The notes: generated by a model not told the origin, from the letters alone. DNA of 64,000 nt from an uncultured Pseudoxanthomonas sp. (GCA_946479745.1 CAMLGZ010000009.1:1-64000), one strand, 5' to 3'. Shown: positions 52,675 to 62,042, counted from the stretch's first letter. Numbers and translations are program-made.

Positions 52675-55101
52675 TTAATGGCAGGAAGCGCCCTTGGCTG
52701 GCTCAGGCGGCGGAACGCTGGTCGGGTTCGTGGAAGACAGCTTTCCCAGACGCAATGCATTGGTAACGACGGATACCGAACTCAGGCTCATCGCCAGAGC
52801 TGCGATCATTGGACTGAGCAGCAAACCGAATACGGGATAGAGCACTCCGGCGGCGATCGGGACGCCCAAGGCGTTGTAAAGAAACGCGAAGCCGAGGTTC
52901 TGTTTCATGTTGGCGACCGTTTCATTGGAGATGGCGCGGGCTTGTACGATCCGCGTCAGATCCCCTTTGACCAGGGTCACCTGGGCGCTGGACATGGCCA
53001 CGTCGGTGCCGGTTCCCATGGCGATTCCCACATCGGCCGCGGCCAGAGCGGGCGCATCGTTTATCCCATCGCCCGCCATGGCGACGCGCCTGCCTTCGGC
53101 CTTCAATCTCTGCACGAGTTCGACTTTGTCCTGTGGCCGGACCTGGCCACGCACCTCGTCGATGCCGAGCGTCTCGCCTACGGCCTCCGCTGTAGCTTGC
53201 GCATCGCCAGACGCCATCACAATCCGCAGTCCGTCTGCGCGCAGGGCATTGAGGGCCTGCAAGGTGGTGTCCTTGATTCGGTCGGCCACAGCTACGGCGC
53301 CCGCCAGACGCCCATCGACAGCCAGGAACATGACACTGGCGCCCTGCTTGCGCAGGCGCTCCGCAGCGCCCGCTACAGGAACCATGTCCGCGCCGACATC
53401 GGCCATCAGGGCCTGATTGCCCAGAGCGAGCGCATGGCCGTCGACTTTGCCCCTCACACCCTGTCCAGTAACCGAATCGAACTGCTCGGGAGCGATGACC
53501 TGGAGTTGGCGCTGCCTGGCCTCGGCCAGTATCGCTTCTGCCAGCGGATGCTCGCTTCCCTGCTCCAGACTGGCGGCCCATCGCAGGACCTGGTCGGCCG
53601 CGAAGCCGTCAGCCGGAATTATTTCGCGGAAGGTCGGGCGACCTTCGGTGAGCGTACCGGTCTTGTCGACGATCAATGTATCGATCTTGCGTAGCTGCTC
53701 CAAGGCTTCGGCATCGCGGAACAGCACGCCCGCGTGCGCGGCGCGTCCTGTGGCCACCATGATGGACATGGGCGTCGCCAGACCCAGCGCGCAAGGACAA
53801 GCGATGATCAGAACCGAAACGGCGTTGAGCACCGCGTAAGTCCAGGAAGGTTCCGGACCGAACAAGCCCCAGCCAAGCAAGGTCAGCAGGGCGGCGGCCA
53901 GCACCGCGAGTACGAACCAGAAGGCAACCTTGTCGGCCATGCGCTGCATGGGAGCGCGCGACCGCTGCGCTTGGGCGACGAGCTGCACGATCTGCGAGAG
54001 CACCGTTGCCGCGCCCACCTGATCGGCACGCATGACCAGGCTGCCCGTGCCATTGAGGGTCGCACCGATGACCTTGTCGCCCTTCTCTTTTTCGACGGGA
54101 ATGGGTTCGCCTGTCAGCATCGATTCGTCGATGCTGCTGCGCCCCTCCAGCACGGTACCGTCCACCGGGATTTTTTCGCCTGGGCGCACGCGCAGGCGAT
54201 CGCCGGTATGGACGTGGTCCAACGGAATGTCTTCGTCCACGCCGGCATCGTTGATGCGCCTTGCCGTCTTCGGCGCCAGCCCCAACAGCGCTTTGATGGC
54301 CGCCGAGGTCTTCGAACGCGCTTTGAGTTCCAGCAACTGTCCCAGCAGTGTCAGCGAGACGATCACTGCTGCCGCCTCGTAATACACGCCTACCCGGCCG
54401 TGCTCACGGAAAGAATCGGGAAACAGCCCCGGCGCGAGCGTGGCGACCACGCTATAGCCGAAAGCGGCGGCTACGCCGATGCCGATCAACGTCCACATGT
54501 TCGGACTACGGTTGCCAATGGACTGGACGCAACGTTCGAAGAACGGCCACCCCGCCCACAGAACGACGGGAGCGCTCAACATCAGCTCGATCCATGTGCG
54601 AGCCTCTGTCGACAGGAAGGCGATGCGATGCCCCAGCATGGCCAGTGCGAGCACGATCACCGTCAACGGCAGCGTCCACCAGAAGCGCCGGGTGAAGTCT
54701 TTCAACTCCGGGCTGTCCTCGTCTTCCAGACTCGGCATTTCCGGCTCCAGCGCCATGCCGCAGATCGGGCACGTGCCCGGACCTTGCTGGCGGATCTGGG
54801 GATGCATGGGACAGGTGTAGATCGTGCCGGCGGGCGGGTTTGTTTTTTCAGGGGCCGCCGATGCAGGGGAAAGATATTTCTCCGGGTCGGCCACGAAGCG
54901 TTCGCGGCAACGGGCCGAGCAGAAGTGATACTCGATGCCTTCATGCGTGGCATGGTGCGCAGTGGCGGCCGGATCGACACTCATCCCGCATACCGGATCG
55001 ATCACGCCGGTCGATGTGCGGTTGGTATCGGACGAGCAGCAAGAACCGCCCTTGGCGCCTGACGAAGGTTTGCCATGGCCGTGATGGGCATGCGCGTTCA
55101 T
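52675..55101 (-). CDS. copA: Copper-translocating P1B-type ATPase
   Basis: A Cu(I) efflux ATPase of 808 aa. A His-rich N-terminus leads to a YHS domain ([21 protein letters not shown], about 35-75) and a heavy-metal-binding domain ([20 protein letters not shown], about 96-120). The membrane core with the CPC motif [12 protein letters not shown], the phosphorylation site DKTGTLTEG and the ATP hinge [13 protein letters not shown] follow. The YHS plus HMBD front end is typical of CopA2/SilP-like pumps, which load periplasmic or respiratory proteins or export Cu/Ag. ATG at 55101 overlaps the merR stop by 4 bp (ATGA). The symbol is shared by the unrelated oxidase gene at 57951. Confidence 0.94.
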   Translation of the reverse strand: MNAHAHHGHGKPSSGAKGGSCCSSDTNRTSTGVIDPVCGMSVDPAATAHHATHEGIEYHFCSARCRERFVADPEKYLSPASAAPEKTNPPAGTIYTCPMHPQIRQQGPGTCPICGMALEPEMPSLEDEDSPELKDFTRRFWWTLPLTVIVLALAMLGHRIAFLSTEARTWIELMLSAPVVLWAGWPFFERCVQSIGNRSPNMWTLIGIGVAAAFGYSVVATLAPGLFPDSFREHGRVGVYYEAAAVIVSLTLLGQLLELKARSKTSAAIKALLGLAPKTARRINDAGVDEDIPLDHVHTGDRLRVRPGEKIPVDGTVLEGRSSIDESMLTGEPIPVEKEKGDKVIGATLNGTGSLVMRADQVGAATVLSQIVQLVAQAQRSRAPMQRMADKVAFWFVLAVLAAALLTLLGWGLFGPEPSWTYAVLNAVSVLIIACPCALGLATPMSIMVATGRAAHAGVLFRDAEALEQLRKIDTLIVDKTGTLTEGRPTFREIIPADGFAADQVLRWAASLEQGSEHPLAEAILAEARQRQLQVIAPEQFDSVTGQGVRGKVDGHALALGNQALMADVGADMVPVAGAAERLRKQGASVMFLAVDGRLAGAVAVADRIKDTTLQALNALRADGLRIVMASGDAQATAEAVGETLGIDEVRGQVRPQDKVELVQRLKAEGRRVAMAGDGINDAPALAAADVGIAMGTGTDVAMSSAQVTLVKGDLTRIVQARAISNETVANMKQNLGFAFLYNALGVPIAAGVLYPVFGLLLSPMIAALAMSLSSVSVVTNALRLGKLSSTNPTSVPPPEPAKGASCH

Positions 55102-55496
55102 GCCGGACCCTCCGATAGCGCGTTGAGGATGGGGCATTGCTCCAATACCCCATGGCCCGGGCAGGAAGCGACCAGGGTCCTGAGGCCGTCGCGAATGCGT
55201 GTGAGCTCCGTCAACTTCGCTTCGACGTCATCGAGCTTCTGCATGGCGGCGGTCTTCATGCCGGCCATGTCCTGGTCGCGATGACTCGACAGTTCCAGCA
55301 GATCACGGATCTCCAGCAAGGTGAAACCAAGCGCCTTCGCCCGGCGCACGAAGCGCAAGCGGGAGACATCGCCCGACTCATACTGGCGATAGCCCGAGCG
55401 CAGGCGCTGCGGCGCAGGCAATAAACCCTGCCGTTCGTAGTAGCGCACCGTGTCGATATTGACTTGGGCCTTTTGGGCCAATTCACCGATTTTCAT
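55098..55496 (-). CDS. MerR-family heavy-metal regulator
   Basis: A 132-aa MerR-type activator: winged helix [26 protein letters not shown], dimerisation helix (about 75-110) and a metal loop [14 protein letters not shown] (C112 and C121). CueR-type Cu(I) sensors have a serine, and divalent-metal sensors a cysteine, in the dimer helix near residue 77-80. Here methionine stands at that place (QDMAGMK), so the metal is not certain, but its operon encodes a copper pump. ATG at 55496 is the family start. It controls its own operon through the operator just upstream. Confidence 0.88.
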   Translation of the reverse strand: MKIGELAQKAQVNIDTVRYYERQGLLPAPQRLRSGYRQYESGDVSRLRFVRRAKALGFTLLEIRDLLELSSHRDQDMAGMKTAAMQKLDDVEAKLTELTRIRDGLRTLVASCPGHGVLEQCPILNALSEGPA

Positions 55497-55534
55497 GACT
55501 CGTAATCCTTCTGGCGCGAAGAGCATCAGCGGGC

Positions 55535-55566
55535 AGTCTGCACCTTGGACCATGGTCCAGAGTCAA
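55535..55566 (-). promoter_or_regulatory. MerR-type promoter and operator
   Basis: On the minus strand TTGACT (-35, 55566 to 55561) and a weak -10 around GCAGAC/CAGACT (near 55541 to 55535) are separated by an over-long 19-20 bp spacer. The spacer contains the perfect 14-bp palindrome TGGACCATGGTCCA (55546-55559). An over-long spacer with a dyad is the signature of MerR-activated promoters. It lies about 40 bp before the merR start. Confidence 0.8.
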
Positions 55567-55590
55567 GGCCGGATCCGACAGTACGCACCG

Positions 55591-56097
55591 TCAGTGCGAG
55601 CTGTAGGGGACCGTGGTTCCATCCGCCTGCACCAGTTCGACCGTAAAGCGTTGGGAGAAGCCATCCGGGCTCTCCATGCCTGGAGAGCCTGCCGGCATTC
55701 CCGGCAATACCAGTCCTTTCGCAGCGGGTCTTTCAATCAGCAGGCGCTTGATGTCCTCGACCGGGACATGCCCTTCGATGAAATAGCCCGCGATCTCGGC
55801 GGTATGGCAGGAGCCTTTGCCGAACGGCACGCCCAAGCGGTGCTTTATGGGCACCACGTCCTCGCTGTCCTGGACTTCCACCGGAAAGCCCGCGCTCTTC
55901 AGATGGTCTACCCAAAGGCCGCAGCATCCGCAGCTGGGACTCTTGTGAATCACGGCCAGCGGCAGACGCTGCGAGGAAACGGGCGCAACGGTTTCCGCAA
56001 CCGCGATCGAAACAACCGGTTCCTGAGGACCGCGCGCGCAGGCCGTCAAAAGCGCGGCGGCAGTTGGCAGTGCGAAAAGTAAAGAGAGTAGTTTCAT
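55591..56097 (-). CDS. copG: CopG-family (DUF411) copper-binding lipoprotein
   Basis: A 168-aa periplasmic lipoprotein (lipobox LLTAC, C20) with a thioredoxin-like DUF411 fold. The copper-binding cysteines in SPSCGCCGLW (C56, C58, C59), C97 in KGSCHTAEI and the GHVPVEDIKRLL segment are conserved as in CopG, a periplasmic Cu redox/buffer protein. ATG at 56097 gives the best lipoprotein signal. It follows the cytochrome gene by 19 bp and ends the copLAB operon. Confidence 0.85.
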   Translation of the reverse strand: MKLLSLLFALPTAAALLTACARGPQEPVVSIAVAETVAPVSSQRLPLAVIHKSPSCGCCGLWVDHLKSAGFPVEVQDSEDVVPIKHRLGVPFGKGSCHTAEIAGYFIEGHVPVEDIKRLLIERPAAKGLVLPGMPAGSPGMESPDGFSQRFTVELVQADGTTVPYSSH

Positions 56098-56116
56098 CCG
56101 ATGCATCTCTGGGAAA

Positions 56117-56893
56117 TCAGTGTTGGTGGCCGTCGTCTTCATGCGTCTCGGGTGCCGACTCCGGCATAGCCATGTGGGCGTGCTCGTCGACCGGAGGCTT
56201 CGCGGTCTTTGGGGCAGCTTCGTGCGCTGGCGTGCCAGGCGGATGTTCGTGCGGCGGCGGAGTATCCATCGTCATGCCTTCTCTCTCGGCGTGACCATCG
56301 GCTTCCTCATCGTGATCTTCCGCAACGTCTCCATGAGCCACGTGCGGCTTTGTTTCTCCACCACCATGCGAGTGACCGCCACTGCTTTCCACCATTGCCC
56401 GGTATTGCGCTGGCGTAAGTTTGGGGAGCTCCTGCAGGAAAGCGGCCATGTTCCAGATATAGGCATCGTCCATGCTCTTTCCCCAGGCAGGCATGCCCGA
56501 GGCCTTGATGCCGTGTTTGATGACCCAGAACGCTTCTGCGGCATCCACTTCCGCCCTGGTCAGGTTCGGCGGCGCGGGATACAAGCCTTTGCTGAGTTCG
56601 GTACCCGCCATGCCTGGCGCCAAATGACAGCCTGTGCACATAGCGCTGTAGTTGCCCGCCCCTTGCACGATGCGCGCCGGGGTTTTCAGATCCGCAGGCA
56701 CTTGCAATTTTTCTGCCCGCACCGCAATAGAGCGTTCGCGGATGGTTTCCAGAAGGCTGTAGGTGGGCTTCATGTGGGGATCATCGGCAGCTACGTTGTA
56801 GATGCCTGACCACACCAAAAGGCCGAAAAGCAGCATTGCCGAGAATGCCAGTACGATGATGGCAATCATCGAGCGGCGTGTGACGATAGGCAT
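56117..56893 (-). CDS. Membrane-anchored cytochrome c with His-rich tail
   Basis: A 258-aa protein. An N-terminal helix (AIIVLAFSAMLLFGLLVW) anchors one class I cytochrome c domain: haem site CTGCH (86-90), distal methionine in KASGMPAWGKSM (about 130) and WNMAAFLQELP. From about residue 172 the sequence changes to an Asp/Glu/Pro-rich tail with 14 histidines and several methionines (for example PPPHEHPPGTPAH and DEHAHMAM), ending GHQH. Such a tail looks like a copper-binding extension. The cytochrome itself resembles small cytochromes found next to copAB in xanthomonads and could accept electrons from CopA. It follows copB by 17 bp. Confidence 0.85.
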   Translation of the reverse strand: MPIVTRRSMIAIIVLAFSAMLLFGLLVWSGIYNVAADDPHMKPTYSLLETIRERSIAVRAEKLQVPADLKTPARIVQGAGNYSAMCTGCHLAPGMAGTELSKGLYPAPPNLTRAEVDAAEAFWVIKHGIKASGMPAWGKSMDDAYIWNMAAFLQELPKLTPAQYRAMVESSGGHSHGGGETKPHVAHGDVAEDHDEEADGHAEREGMTMDTPPPHEHPPGTPAHEAAPKTAKPPVDEHAHMAMPESAPETHEDDGHQH

Positions 56894-56910
56894 GATCTTT
56901 ATTCCTGTTG

Positions 56911-57945
56911 TCAGAACCAGATGCGGAAACCCGCGACCACGCGGGTGTCGCTGGCGTCTTCGCCTTCTGCACGGCGGAAATCGGCAGTGCGGCCGAAAGC
57001 ACGCTCGTGGACGATGCCGACGTACGGCGCGAACTGGCGGGTTATTTCGTAGCGCAGGCGCAGACCGGCTTCTGCAGTACTCAATCCTGAGCCGATACCG
57101 CGACGCTCGTCGTTGCGCCCATAGAAGTCGGCCTCGATCACGGGCTGCAGAATCAACCGGTTGGTCAACAGCATTTCGTACTCGACTTCGATCCGCGCCG
57201 CGGTCTGCCCCGATTGCCCGATGTAGCCGGTGGCTTGAACTTCGAACAGGTACGGCGCCAGCCCCATCACTCCGATCGCTGCGAAATCCTGCGATCCGCC
57301 GGGATTGAAGTCGTGACGGACACCGGCCACCACGTCCCACCAACGGGCGACGCTGCGGCCATACAGAACTTCCAGGTCTGCACTCTCGGTCCGGCCATCG
57401 ATCCGCTCGCCCTCGCTGCGCAGCCAGAGGCGGTCGACATCGGTTCCCAACCATCCCTGCATCTCCCAGGCAGTACCTGTTCCCGGATCCGCGTCCCAGC
57501 CTTCCAAACGATCCAGCAGCACATAGTTCTGAATGCTGTTGTCGTGCGCGGGATGGCCGCCTGCCGGCGGCGTTGCGGCGACCCGGTCGGCGTCGGTAAC
57601 GACGGGTATCGGCGTACGCGGTTGCAACGGTGCGGCAGATTCTTCGCCGTGATTCATTGCTGCGTGATCCATTGGCGCGGGATCGCCGGACATGTCCATT
57701 TCGTGTCCCATCTTCGAATGATCCATGGGCTCCGTAGACGCAGCGGTGCCGTGGCCCGCATGGGCGTCGGCTGAAGCGGGTTTCTCCTCAGGCGCTTCGA
57801 TCTTTTCCGCGGGAGGCGCGGAAGGTTCGGAACGCGCCGGCATCTGCATTTTTGAATGATCCATCTCTTGCGCAAGAAGCCGATCCGGTCTCAGCGACAA
57901 TCCGACGACCAGACACAAAGAAAAAACAACCCGCATCGTGTTCAT
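56911..57945 (-). CDS. copB: Copper resistance protein B (outer membrane)
   Basis: PcoB/CopB-family protein of 344 aa. A signal peptide (VVFSLCLVVGLSLRPDRLLA) is followed by a Met/His-rich region with MDHSKM repeats (about 20-115) and a C-terminal beta-barrel domain (QNYVLLDRLEGWDADPG to GFRIWF) of the CopB type. ATG at 57945 is placed 9-10 bp after GGAGG. ATG 57954, which overlaps the copA stop as ATGA, is the alternative but lies too close to the Shine-Dalgarno. It probably binds or moves copper at the outer membrane together with CopA. Confidence 0.92.
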   Translation of the reverse strand: MNTMRVVFSLCLVVGLSLRPDRLLAQEMDHSKMQMPARSEPSAPPAEKIEAPEEKPASADAHAGHGTAASTEPMDHSKMGHEMDMSGDPAPMDHAAMNHGEESAAPLQPRTPIPVVTDADRVAATPPAGGHPAHDNSIQNYVLLDRLEGWDADPGTGTAWEMQGWLGTDVDRLWLRSEGERIDGRTESADLEVLYGRSVARWWDVVAGVRHDFNPGGSQDFAAIGVMGLAPYLFEVQATGYIGQSGQTAARIEVEYEMLLTNRLILQPVIEADFYGRNDERRGIGSGLSTAEAGLRLRYEITRQFAPYVGIVHERAFGRTADFRRAEGEDASDTRVVAGFRIWF

Positions 57946-57950
57946 GGCGA

Positions 57951-59774
57951 TCATTCCTCCACCCGCACTGTGCGCATCATTCCCGCTTCCATGTGGTAGA
58001 GCAGATGGCAGTGATAGGCCCAGCTGCCCAACGCGTCGGCGCGTACCCGGTAGCTGCGCTTGCTGCCTGGCGGCATGTCGATGGTGTGCTTGCGGACCAG
58101 GAAATTCCCTTGCTCGTCCTCCAGGTCGCTCCACATGCCATGCAGATGGATCGGGTGCGTCATCATGGTGTCGTTGACCAGTACGATGCGCAGGCGCTCG
58201 CCGTAGTTCAGGCGCAACGGCTCTACTTCCGAAAACTTCTGGCCGTTGAAGCCCCAGGCGAATTTTTCCATGTGTCCGGTCAGGTGCAGTTCGACATCGC
58301 GTCCAGGGTCTCGTCCGTCGGGATCTTCGAATGCGCTCTTGAGCATCGAGTAACTGAGCACCTTGCGGCCGTTATCGCGCAATCCGATGCCCGGATCGTC
58401 CAACTTGGGAACCGGAGCCATGGTCTGCATATCGACCAGCGGATTGCCGGTTTCGCTCTGTGGATGCGCCTGCATCGTTTCAGCGCCATGATCCATGCCG
58501 GCCATGTCATGCCCGGTGTGTTCGTCGCTGGAAGCTGCTGCCATGGAAGACATGTCGTGGCCCATGCTGGCGCCGCAACCGCCTTCCATTCCTTTGGACG
58601 CCCCCATGCCGCCATGACCCATATCGGCCATGGTCAACAACGGGCGCGGATCAATCGCTGGAATGGGCGCTCGCAACCCCTCGCGCACGGCCAGCGTGCC
58701 GCTGACGTAGCCGGTACGCCCCATATCCTGGGCGAAAACCGTGAAAGCGTCCTGTCCGGAGGGTTCGACGATCACATCGAAGGTCTCGGCGACGGCGATC
58801 CGGAACTCGTCCACGGTAACGGGATGGACGTACTGGCCATCGGCGGCCACCACGGTCATTTTCAAACCGGGAATACGCACGTCGAAATAGGTCATCGCCG
58901 AACCATTGATGAAACGCAGCCGCACTTTCTCCCCGGAACGGAACAACCCGGTCCAGTTGCCGAGCGCGGTGGTGCCGTTCATGAGGTAGGTATAAGTGTG
59001 CGCATCGACGTCGGATAGATCGGTCGGGGTCATCCGCATCTGGCCCCACATCTTTCTATCGTCCACGGTCGCGGCCAGACCGCTTCGCCGCACGTCGCTT
59101 ATGAAGTCGCCTGCCGTGCGCTTGTTGTAGTTGTCGTAGCTGGACATCTTCTTCAAGCGCGAGAACAGCGCGGCTGGATCCAGGTCGGTCCAGTCGGTGA
59201 GCATCACCACGTAGTCGCGGTCGAAGGCGAAAGGCTCCGGTTCGATGGGGTCGATGATCAACGGGCCATACAGGCCGGCCTGTTCCTGGAATGAGGAATG
59301 GCTGTGATACCAGTAGGTGCCGCCTTGCCGTACATCGAAACGGTACGCATAGGTTTCGCCGCGATGGATGCCGGCGAAGCTGAGCCCCGGCACGCCGTCC
59401 ATGTTGGCCGGCAGCAGGATGCCGTGCCAATGGATCGAAGTCTCGTGACCGTGGAGGGAACCCGCCGGCAAGGCATTGGACACCCGCAGGTTGACGGTGG
59501 TGCCTTCGCGCCAACGCAGCAAAGGCGCGGGAATCGAACCGTTGACGGTGATCGCCGTGCGGGCGCGCCCGGTGAAGTTCATCGGCGTTTCCCCGATGCT
59601 CAGGTCGAACTCGGTGCCTGAAAGGACATTGTTGTTGCCGGCGCCTTTCAGCGCCCAGCTGTTCCTGGGCCACAGACCCAGCGCCGCGGCCGCGCCGCCA
59701 GCGGCCAGCCCTTGCACGAACCGGCGACGGGACGGCGCGCGAAGCCCGCCAGGACCAATAAGGTCGGACGACAT
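57951..59774 (-). CDS. copA: Periplasmic multicopper oxidase CopA
   Basis: A 607-aa PcoA/CopA-type oxidase that detoxifies Cu(I). The Tat signal SRRRFVQGLAAGG is near the N-terminus. The copper-site motifs SIHWHGILLP, TYWYHSHSSFQEQ, HPIHLHGMWSDL and the T1-site YHCHLLYHMEAGM are complete. A Met/His-rich insert (about 385-435, GHGGMGASKGM and GHDMSSM) fits Cu(I) binding. GGAG lies 5-6 bp before ATG 59774. It is preceded by copL with a 109-bp spacer that can form two hairpins. Confidence 0.94.
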   Translation of the reverse strand: MSSDLIGPGGLRAPSRRRFVQGLAAGGAAAALGLWPRNSWALKGAGNNNVLSGTEFDLSIGETPMNFTGRARTAITVNGSIPAPLLRWREGTTVNLRVSNALPAGSLHGHETSIHWHGILLPANMDGVPGLSFAGIHRGETYAYRFDVRQGGTYWYHSHSSFQEQAGLYGPLIIDPIEPEPFAFDRDYVVMLTDWTDLDPAALFSRLKKMSSYDNYNKRTAGDFISDVRRSGLAATVDDRKMWGQMRMTPTDLSDVDAHTYTYLMNGTTALGNWTGLFRSGEKVRLRFINGSAMTYFDVRIPGLKMTVVAADGQYVHPVTVDEFRIAVAETFDVIVEPSGQDAFTVFAQDMGRTGYVSGTLAVREGLRAPIPAIDPRPLLTMADMGHGGMGASKGMEGGCGASMGHDMSSMAAASSDEHTGHDMAGMDHGAETMQAHPQSETGNPLVDMQTMAPVPKLDDPGIGLRDNGRKVLSYSMLKSAFEDPDGRDPGRDVELHLTGHMEKFAWGFNGQKFSEVEPLRLNYGERLRIVLVNDTMMTHPIHLHGMWSDLEDEQGNFLVRKHTIDMPPGSKRSYRVRADALGSWAYHCHLLYHMEAGMMRTVRVEE

Positions 59775-59787
59775 AAAAACTCCATTC

Positions 59788-59808
59788 GAAAAGATCCGCA
59801 CATGCGGA
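59788..59808 (-). terminator. Terminator-like hairpin between copL and copA
   Basis: On the minus strand TCCGCATGTGCGGATCTTTTC combines a 6-bp stem with a short T-run about 20 bp before the copA start. A second perfect stem AGGCGCC-TGT-GGCGCCT (59858-59874) lies 10 bp after the copL stop. Together they could form an attenuator comparable with the one after the other copL gene. Confidence 0.5.
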
Positions 59809-59883
59809 ACATACAAGGGCCAGCCACGGATATCCGCCGCGAGCCGCAAGCCAGGACAGGCGCCTGTGGCGCCTAAGAGATGC

Positions 59884-60306
59884 TTAGCCGATGGGAGGTC
59901 GGTTCAGATGCGGAAGCGCAGGCGATGGGTGGCCCAACAATAGCGGGCGAACGCTCTGGCTGTGGTCGACAAGCAGGATATGGACGAACCCCGACGCAGG
60001 CGGCGCCTGTGCGGCTTGCACGCAGTCGCAGTTGCAACTGGAGGATTTGCAGCAGTCCGGTGTGGAATGCCCGGATCCAGAGGGCGCGGAATCGTCTGCG
60101 GCCAAGGGAGCCTTGCCTTCGGCTTCGGTTGCCTGTTGGTGGCAAGGCATGTCGGCGGATGAAAACTCGGGCGTCTCAGCCGCCAAGGTCGCAAGGGCCT
60201 GGCCATCGTCGTGGGGCATGTGCACGGCCGCGGCCGCTCCCGTGGCGCCATTCAGCACCAAGGCGACGCTCAGTAGTACCCGCAGAAGTATTGCCCGGAT
60301 CGACAT
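59884..60306 (-). CDS. copL: CopL-family metal-binding regulatory protein
   Basis: A 140-aa exported protein: signal peptide LLRVLLSVALVLNGATGAAAA, then a His-rich stretch and a cysteine block DCCKSSSCNCDC, with the C-terminal SGFVHILLVDHSQSV. Size, composition and position directly before copAB match xanthomonad CopL, which is required for copper-induced expression of copAB. It shares domain order but little sequence with the copL-like gene at 50609. Confidence 0.8.
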   Translation of the reverse strand: MSIRAILLRVLLSVALVLNGATGAAAAVHMPHDDGQALATLAAETPEFSSADMPCHQQATEAEGKAPLAADDSAPSGSGHSTPDCCKSSSCNCDCVQAAQAPPASGFVHILLVDHSQSVRPLLLGHPSPALPHLNRPPIG

Positions 60307-60588
60307 GGCTCTACTTTAACCCCAACTATCGAGCATTGGGATAAGGGATCGTGAACTCTGAAGCACGTCCAAGGTTGGACATCTCTACGCGGCCGGGACG
60401 TCTATCCCGAAGGTGGGTGGTGATCCATTGGCGATAGGGTGGCGTATCCAGTCCGGAGTACCCGCCAATCTCGGCGCCTTCTGCCTGTCCGCTATCGGCC
60501 ATTGAAGTAGGCGGCCACGGCGACGTCCGACGCGCGCGGGCCGCATGCCGCGTGCCCACGCGATTCCAAAACTTGAACCTGGCGGTAT
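60307..60588. other. Intergenic region upstream of copL
   Basis: 282 bp without a supported gene. The copL promoter should lie at its left end. No clear copper box or sigma-70 hexamers are recognised. Confidence 0.35.
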
Positions 60589-60981
60589 TCAGCTGGGAAT
60601 ACGGGCGATGACCTTGATTTCGAAGTCGAACCCGGCGAGCCAGTTGACGCCGATCGCCGTCCAATTCGGGTAAGGCACTTCCGGAAAGACTTCGTTTTTA
60701 ACGGTCATGATCGTGCCGAACTGATTTTCGGGGTCGGTATGAAAGGTCGTCACATCGACGATATCGTCGAGCCCGCAGCCACCTGCCTTCAGTGTGGCCT
60801 CGAGATTGGCGAATGCCAGACGGACCTGAGCCTCGAAGTCCGGCTCGGGCGAGCCATCGCTGCGACTTCCGACCATGCCGGACACGAACAGCAGATCATC
60901 CGATCTGATCGCTGCGGAATAGGTCTGCGACGTGTAGAGGTCATGCCGACCGGCGGGGAAAACGGGATCACGGGTAGCCAT
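60589..60981 (-). CDS. RidA-family protein
   Basis: A 130-aa protein of the YjgF/YER057c/UK114 fold (LFVSGMVGSRSDGS, QVRLAFANLEATLKAGG, DVTTFHTDPE). The arginine that binds the imine substrate in true RidA deaminases is not in its usual place: the segment reads YPNWTAIGVNWL instead of the expected PARSTV-type motif. It may therefore belong to a non-deaminase subgroup. AGGAG lies 9 bp before ATG 60981. It is divergent from a LysR regulator that probably controls it. Confidence 0.87.
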   Translation of the reverse strand: MATRDPVFPAGRHDLYTSQTYSAAIRSDDLLFVSGMVGSRSDGSPEPDFEAQVRLAFANLEATLKAGGCGLDDIVDVTTFHTDPENQFGTIMTVKNEVFPEVPYPNWTAIGVNWLAGFDFEIKVIARIPS

Positions 60982-61072
60982 GGGGGAATCTCCTTGCGGG
61001 GCGGCGGCCCCGGTACGTGGCGATCACTCTAGACAGCCGCCCCAGCGGGATAAACACTGCGATCCGGCGATC

Positions 61073-61095
61073 ATTGTTTGTAGAATCCAAACAAT
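61073..61095. promoter_or_regulatory. Palindromic LysR-type operator
   Basis: ATTGTTTG-N7-CAAACAAT is a perfect 8-bp inverted repeat containing a T-N11-A LysR core. It is 23 bp before the LysR gene's start and about 90 bp from ridA, so it can serve both promoters. Confidence 0.7.
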
Positions 61096-61118
61096 CCCGT
61101 CCGGCCCTTGGAGCCCAC

Positions 61119-62042
61119 ATGGACCGTATCGACGCGATGCAGGCCTTCGTCCGCGTGGCGGAAACCGGCAGCTTCACCAAGGCCGCCGAAACCCTGCAAG
61201 CGAGCAAGACACGCGTGACGCAGCTGGTGCAGCAGTTGGAAACGCACCTTCGGGTGAAGCTGCTCCATCGCACTACCCGCAAGGTCAACGTCACCGCCGA
61301 TGGCGCCGCCTACTACGAGCGCGCCGTGCGCCTGCTGGCCGACCTGGACGATGCCGAGACCAGTCTGTCGGCCGCCTCCGAAGCTCCGCGCGGGCGATTG
61401 CGCGTGGACGTACCGGCGCCGCTGGCCAGTCTGGTGCTGGTGCCTGCCCTGCCCACCTTCCATGCGCGCTATCCCGACATCCAGCTCGACCTGGGAGCCA
61501 GCGATCGCAAGGTGGACCTGATCGACGAAAACGTGGATTGCGTGGTCCGCGGCGGCGAACTCACCGAGACTTCGCTGCGGGCCCGCCATGTCGCGGACTT
61601 GCCGCTGGGAATGTACGCGGCGCCGGAGTACTTGGCCCGCGCGGGCACGCCGGCCCATCCGCAGGCGCTGGAAGATGGCCACCACCACGTCATCGGCTAT
61701 CGCGGCTCGCGCACCGGCGCACCGCTGGCCCACACGATGCGTCGTGGCGATGAACAACTGCGCGTGCACGGACGCCACGTACTATCGGTGGATGATGGCA
61801 ATGCGTACCTGGCCGCCGGTGTGGCGGGGCTGGGCGTGCTGTGGCTGCCGCGGTACATGGCGCGCGCACCGCTGGCACGCGGCGAGTTGTTGCCGTTGTT
61901 CGAAGACTGGCGACTCGATCCGATGCCGCTGTACGTGGCCTTTCCGCCCAGCCGGCACGTCAGCCGCAAGCTGCGCGTGTTCATCGACTGGATCGTCGAA
62001 CTGATGGCGCAGCATGCACCCGCCATCCAGCCTCCGCGCTGA
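61119..62042 (+). CDS. LysR-family transcriptional regulator
   Basis: A 307-aa regulator. The N-terminal winged helix (MDRIDAMQAFVRVAETGSFTKAAETL, then LLHRTTRKVNVT) is followed by a type 2 periplasmic-binding-protein effector domain (PRGRLRVDVPAPLASLVLVPAL, DCVVRGGELTETSL). It resembles the CrgA/PA2758-like subgroup. GGAG lies 6 bp before ATG 61119. It is divergent from the ridA-like gene with a perfect operator between them; the inducer is unknown. Confidence 0.9.
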   Translation: MDRIDAMQAFVRVAETGSFTKAAETLQASKTRVTQLVQQLETHLRVKLLHRTTRKVNVTADGAAYYERAVRLLADLDDAETSLSAASEAPRGRLRVDVPAPLASLVLVPALPTFHARYPDIQLDLGASDRKVDLIDENVDCVVRGGELTETSLRARHVADLPLGMYAAPEYLARAGTPAHPQALEDGHHHVIGYRGSRTGAPLAHTMRRGDEQLRVHGRHVLSVDDGNAYLAAGVAGLGVLWLPRYMARAPLARGELLPLFEDWRLDPMPLYVAFPPSRHVSRKLRVFIDWIVELMAQHAPAIQPPR

